Assembly: GCA_039029935.1 (NCBI GenBank)
Contig: JBCCFC010000146.1
Coordinates: 1-15,716 of the forward strand
From: G039029935 sp039029935
GTDB lineage: Bacteria > Chloroflexota > Anaerolineae > Caldilineales > Caldilineaceae
Reading direction: 5' to 3'
DNA length: 15,716 bases
How positions within the stretch are numbered: the stretch's first letter is position 1; every line of letters begins with the position of its first letter. The position numbers and the translations under genes were made by a program. This document shows, in pieces, positions 1 through 5,402 of the stretch. Under the pieces are notes generated by a model. The model was not told the origin of the DNA. It did no database searches and worked only from the letters and a program-made list of their open reading frames with translations.

Positions 1-562
1 CAAATTCGGGTGAGTTTGACTCTAATCCTGTCGATAGAAGCGCAATCTGCGGCAGCAACGTCGGCAACGAAATCAGCCCCAACAGCGCAAGAAAAAGCAT
101 CTCGGAGTCCAGTGTAGGATCCAGCCCTCCTGCCTCTTGGAGGTTGCGAATCATGTTGATTTGGATGTCGTAGTAATTTTCACGAGACTCTTTTTCAACA
201 GGAGGAGGCCTGTCTTCACCGTCTTCCGGCCAGTTATAGTCAACCGCCTCGCGCTGAATCAGCCGGATAAAATCACGGTCAGCCAACGTTTGTGTGGTCC
301 AGTGTGCCAAAATGTCACCCAAATCATTGGGCAATTCACCGAGTACCGAAAGCCGTTTGGCAAGCTGATGCCGAAACGCCTCGATAAACAACGTATCGCG
401 GTCATTAAAGTAGCGATAGACAAGGGCTTTATTACACTTGGCTCTTGCAGCAATCGCTTCGATCCGCGCCCCGCGCAGGCCGCTTGTCCCCATTTCGTAG
501 GCCGTCGCTTCGAGGATTCGTTCACGTGTGTCTTTGGGACCCTTCTGCTGATTATCGCTCAT
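1..562 (-). CDS. TetR/AcrR-family transcriptional regulator (3' end cut by window edge)
   Basis: Translating the minus strand from the ATG at 562 gives 187 codons without a stop up to the window edge. The N-terminus reads MSDNQQKGPKDTRERILEAT, followed by a TetR-type helix-turn-helix around residues 30-60 with the hallmark ALVYRYFNDRDTLF (recognition helix plus the Y-F-x-x-K/R-x-x-L pattern). The rest is helical, as expected of the ligand-binding domain; the family is usually about 190-220 residues, so only a short tail is missing. It would act as a dimeric DNA-binding repressor with an unknown ligand. Its ATG overlaps the TGA of the adenine methyltransferase gene by ATGA, so the two are probably co-transcribed and translationally coupled, and no separate promoter is apparent. 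Its target is unknown; the paired palindromes near 3700 are of TetR-operator type, but nothing links them to this protein. Confidence 0.88.
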   Translation of the reverse strand, partial: MSDNQQKGPKDTRERILEATAYEMGTSGLRGARIEAIAARAKCNKALVYRYFNDRDTLFIEAFRHQLAKRLSVLGELPNDLGDILAHWTTQTLADRDFIRLIQREAVDYNWPEDGEDRPPPVEKESRENYYDIQINMIRNLQEAGGLDPTLDSEMLFLALLGLISLPTLLPQIALLSTGLESNSPEF

Positions 563-1395
563 CGAGGACCACCATCATAATTAACCCACAACACCTCTAC
601 TCGATTTTGCTTTTTGGCACTGGAACCCGTATTTGTCGAATGAGCTTTTTTCACTGGTGCTTCAATAAAACCCCAGTCCCCATATAACTCATCCATCAAA
701 TCGCAGTGATACCCCGAAATAGCGACTTTGCCCTGCGCGCTGCGTAACACACTTGCCAGCGCCCGATGCTCATCATCGGTCATTTCAAAGGCATAGGCGT
801 TTGTATCGGAGCGTGAGGCATGTACATAGGGCGGATCACAATAAAACAACGTTTCCGGACTGTCATAGCGTTTGATTGTCTCAATCGCAGGGGCATTCTC
901 AATTTGAACGCGTAGCAGCCGTTGGGCAATTTCCGACAACCCCTCGACGCTACCCAGCCAGCGTGAGACCGCACCTGCCATGCCTGCACGACTGGTGAGT
1001 TTGCAGTGCGCCCACCGCCCTTCACTGGCCGTTTGCGCAAGCCCTGTACGCACTTGACGCGCACGGACAAAGAACCGTCTAGCGCGTTCCATATCAGACA
1101 GTTCATCGCTGACTGGACCAACGGCAATCCGCAATTCTTCACGCGAAAAAGGCGTTAGCCCGATGTGTTCAAGCAACGCCTCTTTTTCATTGCGTAATAC
1201 GCGGAAAAAATTTGCCAACTCGCCGTCAATGTCGTTATAGGTCTCAACGGGTGAGGGTGTACGGTTGGTGAGAACGGCGGCAGAGCCACCAAAAGGTTCA
1301 CAATAATGGGTTGTTGAGGGTAGTAGCGGTAGCAGCCAATCGAGATGGCTAAATTTGCCGCCATACCAGCCAAAGGCAATGTTTTTCGATTTCAT
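559..1395 (-). CDS. Dam-type (D12 class) N6-adenine DNA methyltransferase
   Basis: The 278-residue product matches the D12/Dam family in length and motif order. It has the N-terminal WYGGKFSHLDWLL (residues 10-22), the AdoMet-binding CEPFGGSAAV (32-41), YNDIDGELANFFRVLR (53-68), and the catalytic DPPY at 187-190. It should transfer a methyl group from AdoMet to N6 of adenine in a short DNA motif that cannot be read from sequence. No restriction endonuclease is adjacent, so it looks like an orphan methylase, perhaps regulatory or of phage origin. The start at 1395 is the only ATG that includes the N-terminal motif, and no clear Shine-Dalgarno precedes it. Its stop overlaps the start of the TetR regulator. 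A terminator at 1463-1492 insulates it from the nuclease-like gene upstream. Confidence 0.9.
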   Translation of the reverse strand: MKSKNIAFGWYGGKFSHLDWLLPLLPSTTHYCEPFGGSAAVLTNRTPSPVETYNDIDGELANFFRVLRNEKEALLEHIGLTPFSREELRIAVGPVSDELSDMERARRFFVRARQVRTGLAQTASEGRWAHCKLTSRAGMAGAVSRWLGSVEGLSEIAQRLLRVQIENAPAIETIKRYDSPETLFYCDPPYVHASRSDTNAYAFEMTDDEHRALASVLRSAQGKVAISGYHCDLMDELYGDWGFIEAPVKKAHSTNTGSSAKKQNRVEVLWVNYDGGPR

Positions 1396-1462
1396 TTAAC
1401 TTTTATCATTGGTTTCGTTAGAAGAGCCAGTCAGAAATTTTTATCTAGTCTGCTATAACAAA

Positions 1463-1500
1463 CAAAAAAACCGTCATCAAACTGGATGACGGCTTTCTTT
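1463..1500 (-). terminator. Rho-independent terminator after the nuclease-like gene
   Basis: On the minus strand an 8-bp perfect stem (CCGTCATC / GATGACGG, positions 1485-1492 and 1471-1478) with a 6-nt loop is followed by seven Ts and then G-T-T-T (1461-1470). It lies about 30 nt past the stop of the nuclease-like gene at 1525. The plus strand has a weaker CTTTCTTT tail, so some bidirectional activity is possible. Confidence 0.85.
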
Positions 1501-1524
1501 GTAATTAAGTCGTTGTAGGTATAT

Positions 1525-2613
1525 TTACAGCGCATCCTTGGTTTGTTCATCAGAAAGGCCATCCTCAAGACTTGTCACATCATCTGCGACTTCATCATCA
1601 GACGCTTCTTCTAGTATCTCAGCTTCATCAGCCTTGAGCGATTCCTCCAGTTGTTTGAGTAGCAACCTTTTTTCCGCAACCCCTAGTCCTACAAGACGCT
1701 CTTCCGGTTTAAACATTGTAAATACTTCTTCTGGTCGTAAACCCATCAGACGTTCTTCTGGTCGTAAACCCATCAGACGTTCTTCTGGTCGTAAACCCAT
1801 CAGACGTTCTTCTGGTTTGAACATCGACAAAAGCTCTTCAGATTTCACTCCTACCAATCGCTCTTCCAGCGTTGCAGCGGCAATGAAATTCTGTCGATAC
1901 TCCGCTCCAATTGTAAGAAGACGCTCAACATCCATTTGATCCTCCTGTAACTCTTTCAACTCTAACTCGTATGCCTTGGCTAAAGCAAACACCTCTGTCA
2001 AAATATAGCTGACACCTTCATCTGTGGACAATCCAGAGGCATGTGTCCGTAAGACCTGCTCAAACGCCCAGTCTCGTACTTTCTTTTCGCTCGCGAAAAG
2101 CTGAAAATAGCTGTTGTGTGGCAATTTACGCAGCTTGTTCAGCACAATTAAGACGATATCATCATTAGGCTCTACCGTACTCACATAAACACCAGGGGTA
2201 TTACTCACTTTGTAACCCCACTTCTTTAAATTTGCTTTCTGTGGTGTTCTCGAACTGATAATATATGTCTGAAACTGGTGCTCTTTAAGCTTATGATTTT
2301 GGGGATATGTAAAGTCATAAACAATGGCCTGTTTAAGTGCCTGTTTAGACATAGATTCCGTAATTTTGAATTCCAACAGATGATGTTGACAATGACGGTC
2401 GCGGATGCCATCTGGCAAGACGGATTTCTGTTCCACTGTCCATTGTTTGGCATCATGCCCCAAAATGGTATCAATTCTTGGCGGCTCATTCGAGGCAAAT
2501 GTCTCATCACGTACACTGATATTGACAGGAACCATGATCCCCTTCAAAATTCGGTACATGAGCATATCCCACAAGGTCTTTGATGATTTTTCGTTTGATG
2601 TAGATTCGCTCAT
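1525..2613 (-). CDS. PD-(D/E)XK nuclease-like (Rpn/PDDEXK transposase-type) protein with PEERL repeats
   Basis: The product is 362 residues when started at the ATG at 2613 (MSESTSNEKS). The N-terminal half carries a PD-(D/E)XK-like signature: D48 in RIDTIL, then E81 and K83 in HHLLEFKITES, followed by a helix resembling the QA(I/L)xYxF segment of Rpn-type nucleases. Residues 248-310 are a degenerate repeat, PEERL(M/V)GLR, with three copies encoded by nearly identical 27-bp units. The C-terminus is strongly acidic. I infer a DNA-cleaving or recombination-promoting protein of the loosely annotated PDDEXK transposase group, cytoplasmic and of unproven activity. A longer reading from 2718 is rejected because a perfect promoter lies at 2621-2649, just upstream of 2613. 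It is monocistronic, with its own promoter and terminator. Confidence 0.72.
   Translation of the reverse strand: MSESTSNEKSSKTLWDMLMYRILKGIMVPVNISVRDETFASNEPPRIDTILGHDAKQWTVEQKSVLPDGIRDRHCQHHLLEFKITESMSKQALKQAIVYDFTYPQNHKLKEHQFQTYIISSRTPQKANLKKWGYKVSNTPGVYVSTVEPNDDIVLIVLNKLRKLPHNSYFQLFASEKKVRDWAFEQVLRTHASGLSTDEGVSYILTEVFALAKAYELELKELQEDQMDVERLLTIGAEYRQNFIAAATLEERLVGVKSEELLSMFKPEERLMGLRPEERLMGLRPEERLMGLRPEEVFTMFKPEERLVGLGVAEKRLLLKQLEESLKADEAEILEEASDDEVADDVTSLEDGLSDEQTKDAL
1741..1821 (-). repeat. 27-bp in-frame tandem repeat coding PEERLMGLR
   Basis: Three consecutive 27-nt units (1741-1767, 1768-1794, 1795-1821) occur inside the nuclease-like gene. The first two are identical and the third differs only in its last few bases. 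More diverged copies flank them (about 1690-1715 and 1850-1870). Each unit encodes nine residues, so copy-number change keeps the frame. Confidence 0.95.
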
Positions 2614-2620
2614 GATGCTG

Positions 2621-2649
2621 ATTATACTTGAATGCAACAAGACTGTCAA
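2621..2649 (-). promoter_or_regulatory. Consensus sigma-70-type promoter of the nuclease-like gene, probably leaderless
   Basis: On the minus strand TTGACA (2644-2649) and TATAAT (2621-2626) are separated by exactly 17 nt, a perfect consensus. Only 7 nt lie between the -10 box and the ATG at 2613, so transcription should begin at or one base before the start codon. There is no room for a Shine-Dalgarno. This decides the start of the gene. Confidence 0.85.
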
Positions 2650-2698
2650 TTGAAAGAGTATGCAAGAACATATGAGTTCTATGTTGATGTTATCACGA

Positions 2699-3655
2699 TT
2701 AACAAGGCACAAGTACACCTACCACCCTTGGCAATGACACGGCCTCACTTTGTTTCGTAGCCTGAACAGGTTGCCCCATCGCCGCAGCCGCCATCCGTGC
2801 CACTACGTCCGAAAAGTTCGGCACAAGGTCACGGCTCATCATCGCTAAAATTATCGGCGTGGCCCATGCATGTTTGGGCGTTGTCTCAAACCAAATAGTA
2901 ACGACTGATCCATCTTTGCCCTCTGCGCTCTGTTCAGCAACACGCCAGCCACCAATCATGGTACGAAAAGGATAAGGGAACTTGGGGGCATCCGTCAAGA
3001 ACTCAACCGTCAAATCACGCTTCTCATTGGAAAAGACCGTGCATCGTTCGCTCCATGCATTGCCTTTGTCATCACTACAGTCGCGGATTGCGCCAACATC
3101 GGGCGTCTCATTATTGCGGATCATCGACGTGGCGAGATGTGGCGAGAACTGTTTGATGTTGCCCATGTCGGCAATCACGGCCCACAGTGCATCGGCGGGT
3201 GCATCCGTTTCGATGTCCATGCAGATGCGGTGGGTCGCAGGCGTTTTCCCTGCGATCAAAAAGAGTTGCTCGATGCCGCGTAACTGTGCCAGCGCAAAGG
3301 CTAATACACAGATGGCGACACCTACCATCACTGCGATGCCCATTGGGTTTAGCCATGTATAGGCTAATGCAATCACAATTGCTGTGCCGATGACCCACAC
3401 GAGATCACCCATGCTAATCAGCAGCACATCAAACGGTCTGGGGGCAGGCTGCATTGCCAGAAAACCAACCATTACTGCAAAGCCGAGCAGACCGATGCCA
3501 ATCATGAGATAGAGAAGGGGCGCACCGGTGCCGATGAGTGCGGCTGTTTGCGCTGAAAAGAGAGCCATCAGTCCACCGGAGATGGTCGAGAAGAGTGCGT
3601 TTGCCCACAACGCACTCTTCATGAGACTATTTTTTGTTTGTGTAGAATTTGACAC
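2699..3655 (-). CDS. Membrane-anchored SRPBCC (polyketide cyclase/dehydrase-like) protein
   Basis: The 318-residue product starts at a GTG (3655) preceded by GGAGG (3662-3666) at good spacing. Residues about 13-38, 47-67, 75-100 and 104-123 are hydrophobic and predict four membrane helices. Residues about 140-290 look like a START/SRPBCC domain: the opening CMDIETDAPADALWAVIADM and the following FSPHLATS are typical, and a long WFETTPKHAWATPIILAMM helix lies near the end. Such domains form a cavity that binds lipids, polyketides or other hydrophobic molecules. A fused membrane part suggests action at the membrane on a lipophilic ligand. The exact role is unknown. A strong promoter with two palindromic operators drives it, so it is likely tightly repressed until an inducer appears. 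It lies downstream of the ECF41 sigma gene on the same strand but is separated by about 310 bp. Confidence 0.75.
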   Translation of the reverse strand: MSNSTQTKNSLMKSALWANALFSTISGGLMALFSAQTAALIGTGAPLLYLMIGIGLLGFAVMVGFLAMQPAPRPFDVLLISMGDLVWVIGTAIVIALAYTWLNPMGIAVMVGVAICVLAFALAQLRGIEQLFLIAGKTPATHRICMDIETDAPADALWAVIADMGNIKQFSPHLATSMIRNNETPDVGAIRDCSDDKGNAWSERCTVFSNEKRDLTVEFLTDAPKFPYPFRTMIGGWRVAEQSAEGKDGSVVTIWFETTPKHAWATPIILAMMSRDLVPNFSDVVARMAAAAMGQPVQATKQSEAVSLPRVVGVLVPC

Positions 3656-3688
3656 AAGTAACCTCCAAAATTTTATGAATATTCAGGA

Positions 3689-3706
3689 TGTAACGATATC
3701 GTTACA
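3689..3706. promoter_or_regulatory. Palindromic operator O1 (TetR-type)
   Basis: TGTAACGATATCGTTACA is an 18-bp perfect palindrome located at about +8 to +25 relative to the predicted start of the SRPBCC transcript. It has the form TGTAACG-N4-CGTTACA. Placement just downstream of the promoter fits a repressor site. Confidence 0.8.
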
Positions 3707-3720
3707 TTGATGTTTTCTTG

Positions 3721-3749
3721 ATTGTAACGGAAACGTTACCTTCTGTCAA
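3721..3749 (-). promoter_or_regulatory. Strong promoter of the SRPBCC gene
   Basis: The minus strand has TTGACA (3744-3749), a 17-nt spacer and TACAAT (3721-3726). The predicted transcript starts near 3714 and gives a leader of about 58 nt with GGAGG before the GTG start at 3655. One palindromic operator fills most of the -35/-10 spacer and the other lies in the early leader. Confidence 0.85.
3723..3740. promoter_or_regulatory. Palindromic operator O2 (TetR-type)
   Basis: TGTAACGGAAACGTTACC has the same half-sites and 4-bp centre spacing as the operator at 3689-3706, with one terminal base changed. It occupies the spacer and overlaps the -10 box of the SRPBCC promoter. The two site centres are 34 bp apart, slightly more than three helical turns. 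Confidence 0.8.
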
Positions 3750-3966
3750 GTCCTAATTTTTTATAATGACTGCCCTGCCCTGAAAAAAGCAAGGTCAAGA
3801 GTATGCAAAACAAGGCGCGTCAACTAGAACAGTGTAGCAATCTACCTGAGTAAGCAAAAAAATACGAAGGGGTGTGCAATCATGTATCGCTTGTGAAAAC
3901 ACCTAAATCATGCTTGAGTCGGTGCGGTGATGGATGTCGTCACGTTTGACTACATACTCACCACGC
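3750..3966. other. Intergenic region with no recognisable gene
   Basis: No ORF with coding character or plausible start was seen on either strand. It lies between the stop of the ECF41 gene (3967) and the -35 box of the SRPBCC promoter. I looked for an ECF41-type TGTCACA / CGTC promoter and for a T-tailed terminator hairpin and found neither. Confidence 0.6.
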
Positions 3967-4911
3967 TTATTCATCGTATCTGAGATGTTGAAGCTTCTCC
4001 GGATTACGGACACTGAAAACCGCCCAAATCTCCCCATCCACCACATCCAGCGTCATCACCGTATTCGCCACGCCATCCACAAACCCGACAATGCTCGGCG
4101 CACCGTTGAGCGACATCATGCGGATTTCGGTTCCCTCTGGCACTTGCTTCATGATGTTGAGGATAAACTTGACGACCAGCTCGCGCCCATGTAGTAGTTT
4201 CTGTGCAGCGATGACCTTGCCGCCACCGTCCGAACAGAAGGTGATGTCTTCGTGTAGAAGTGACATCAGGCTATCCATATCACCGCTTAGACAGGCTTGG
4301 ACAAAGGAGGCGGTCATCTGGGCTTGCTCATTGGGCGAGGTACGAAAACGCGGTCGTTGGCTGCGCACATGTTGACGCGCACGTCGTAGAATCTGACGAC
4401 AGTTGGCCTCGGTTTTATCAACCATCTCGGCAACGTCACTGTACTCAAAGTCAAAGACTTCACGCAGCAAAAACACAGCCCGTTCGATTGGGCTTAAACT
4501 TTCCAATACAACCAAAAAGGCTATGGAAAGCGACTCTGTTTGCATCATCAAGTCCTCTGGTGATTCTTCTCGTCTATCTGTGGTTAAAAGTGGTGTCGGC
4601 AACCAAGGGCCGATGTAGCGCTCACGCTGTTGCTGCGCTGATTTCATGTGGTCTAAACAAAGCCGTGTGGTGATGGTGGAGAGAAATGCCCTCGGATTCT
4701 CGATAGAGTTGACAGATGCAATGCTACAATCGGGGGATGATGTAGCATCGTTGGCCGCAGCATCAGTGGTTGCCACCGCGCCTAGCCGCCGCTGCCATCG
4801 GACATAACTCTCCTGCACAATGTCTTCAGCATCCATCACGGTTCCGGTCATCCGATATGCAATGCCAAAGAGGGTAGATCGGTGTTGTGTGAAAATTTCC
4901 TCTGTGTTCAT
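3967..4911 (-). CDS. ECF41-type (SigJ-like) RNA polymerase sigma factor with SnoaL-like C-terminal extension
   Basis: The 314-residue product starts at the ATG at 4911, preceded by AAAGGAG at 5-nt spacing. Sigma region 2 spans about residues 8-90 (LFGIAYRMTGTVMDAEDIVQ, then AFLSTITTRLCLDHMKS). Region 4 spans about 125-190 (LSPIERAVFLLREVFDFEYS and a helix-turn-helix). The C-terminal extension, about 195-310, is SnoaL/NTF2-like with the ECF41 signatures DGGGK (228-232) and NPEKL (303-307); the linker has WLPTP (103-107). In ECF41 factors this tail replaces a separate anti-sigma factor in controlling activity. An Ala/Thr/Ser-rich stretch of about 25 residues (42-67) interrupts region 2, where the family normally has a short linker. 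Partner genes usual for ECF41 (carboxymuconolactone decarboxylase, oxidoreductase or epimerase) are absent here. Confidence 0.9.
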   Translation of the reverse strand: MNTEEIFTQHRSTLFGIAYRMTGTVMDAEDIVQESYVRWQRRLGAVATTDAAANDATSSPDCSIASVNSIENPRAFLSTITTRLCLDHMKSAQQQRERYIGPWLPTPLLTTDRREESPEDLMMQTESLSIAFLVVLESLSPIERAVFLLREVFDFEYSDVAEMVDKTEANCRQILRRARQHVRSQRPRFRTSPNEQAQMTASFVQACLSGDMDSLMSLLHEDITFCSDGGGKVIAAQKLLHGRELVVKFILNIMKQVPEGTEIRMMSLNGAPSIVGFVDGVANTVMTLDVVDGEIWAVFSVRNPEKLQHLRYDE

Positions 4912-4950
4912 TTCGTCTCCTTTCAGTATACACCCATTATGCCGCTGAGA

Positions 4951-4994
4951 ACTCCGAGAATACTCCGAGAATACTCCGAGAATACTCTGAAAGT
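4951..4994. repeat. 11-bp tandem repeat upstream of the ECF41 gene
   Basis: ACTCCGAGAAT occurs three times head to tail (4951-4983) with a decayed fourth unit to 4994. The period is close to one helical turn and the array sits about 40-80 bp upstream of the sigma factor start, just behind a possible CATAAT -10 box (4936-4941, minus strand). Confidence 0.85.
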
Positions 4995-5041
4995 ATCGCA
5001 GGTTGGCTACCTGCGCCACAGATAACCAATCTGTGATACTT
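4991..5041. repeat. Two-armed hairpin repeat, family A, copy 1
   Basis: A 51-bp element in which AAGTAT (4991-4996) and ATACTT (5036-5041) form an outer stem that encloses two 7-bp hairpins: CGCAGGT/ACCTGCG with a TGGCT loop and CACAGAT/ATCTGTG with an AACCA loop. One unpaired base (C at 5016) separates the arms. The two loops are partly complementary (TTGG against CCAA). Confidence 0.9.
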
Positions 5042-5057
5042 GCTTATTCAACAAAGA

Positions 5058-5108
5058 AAGTATCGCAGGTTGGCTACCTGCGTCACAGATAACCAATCTG
5101 TGATACTG
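5058..5108. repeat. Two-armed hairpin repeat, family A, copy 2
   Basis: This is a direct copy of the element at 4991-5041, offset by 67 bp. It differs only at the unpaired junction base (T for C, at 5083) and at the last base. All paired positions of both arms are conserved. Confidence 0.9.
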
Positions 5109-5170
5109 ATTTATACATTAACAAGCCTGCTGAAACTGCCTTAAGCCTATCTTATCGCAAGTTGATGAAC

Positions 5171-5199
5171 TTCGCGAGAATGTAGCGATAGTGTATAAT
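5171..5199 (+). promoter_or_regulatory. Possible promoter for the AAA-ATPase/PDDEXK_9 gene
   Basis: TATAAT at 5194-5199 matches the -10 consensus exactly, but the hexamer 17 nt upstream (TTCGCG) is a poor -35. It is the best candidate on the plus strand ahead of the gene starting at 5399; the leader would be about 190 nt and would include the ATPase gene remnant. Confidence 0.3.
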
Positions 5200-5259
5200 G
5201 GAACAAAGTTTCAAGTCAGTCAACTTACCACCCAAAACCAACATGTGATAAGTGGTATT

Positions 5260-5402
5260 ATGTTCAATGGAAATCAGCGTATGCGAAGATTCAATACATC
5301 CGGCCCCTGTGATCCTGAAAACATTATACAATTATGCGCGAAGAACTGGTTGCCAAAGGCATTGAACTGGTTGAAGATGGTCGATTAGGAGACAGTTTAT
5401 GA
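5260..5402 (+). pseudogene. Frameshifted 5' remnant of an AAA (AAA_35-like) ATPase gene
   Basis: From the ATG at 5260 (or 5281) the sequence encodes MRRFNTSGPCDPE. After an apparent one-base loss near 5318-5322 it continues in the next frame as HYTIMREELVAKGIELVEDG, followed by RLGDSL and a TGA at 5400-5402. The joined sequence resembles the start of the AAA-like ATPases that open with FNTxGPCxPExHY and a short helix before the Walker A loop. The expected Walker A segment never appears, so this is a truncated and frameshifted relic. It ends in an ATGA overlap with the ATG at 5399 of the intact ATPase gene, so the relic's second frame could still couple translation. The identification rests on recalled family resemblance. 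Confidence 0.5.

Noticed and set aside
1..562. TetR regulator as owner of the operators at 3689-3740
   Set aside because: Plausible by family, but the motif is not found near the regulator or the methylase in this window, so no link can be claimed.
1538..1939. Plus-strand ORF rich in Ser/Arg with SSGRKPIRR repeats
   Set aside because: It is the antisense reading of the 27-bp repeats and acidic tail of the nuclease-like gene.
2614..2718. N-terminal extension of the nuclease-like protein (start at 2718)
   Set aside because: It overlaps the end of the SRPBCC gene and contains a perfect promoter 7 nt before the internal ATG at 2613.
4912..5019. N-terminal extension of the sigma factor (start at 5019)
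   Set aside because: It is translated from 11-bp repeats and a hairpin element, while the ATG at 4911 has a good Shine-Dalgarno and the typical family start.
4991..5041. tRNA-like cloverleaf
   Set aside because: Only two arms besides the outer stem, 51 nt in length, and no T-loop or anticodon arm sequence.
4991..5108. CRISPR-like pair of repeats
   Set aside because: Only two copies, a 16-bp gap too short for a spacer, and a complex palindromic structure; no cas genes.
5191..5388. 65-residue ORF starting MYNGTKFQVSQL
   Set aside because: It reads through the ATPase remnant and loses the coding-like frame after the apparent one-base deletion; no Shine-Dalgarno.
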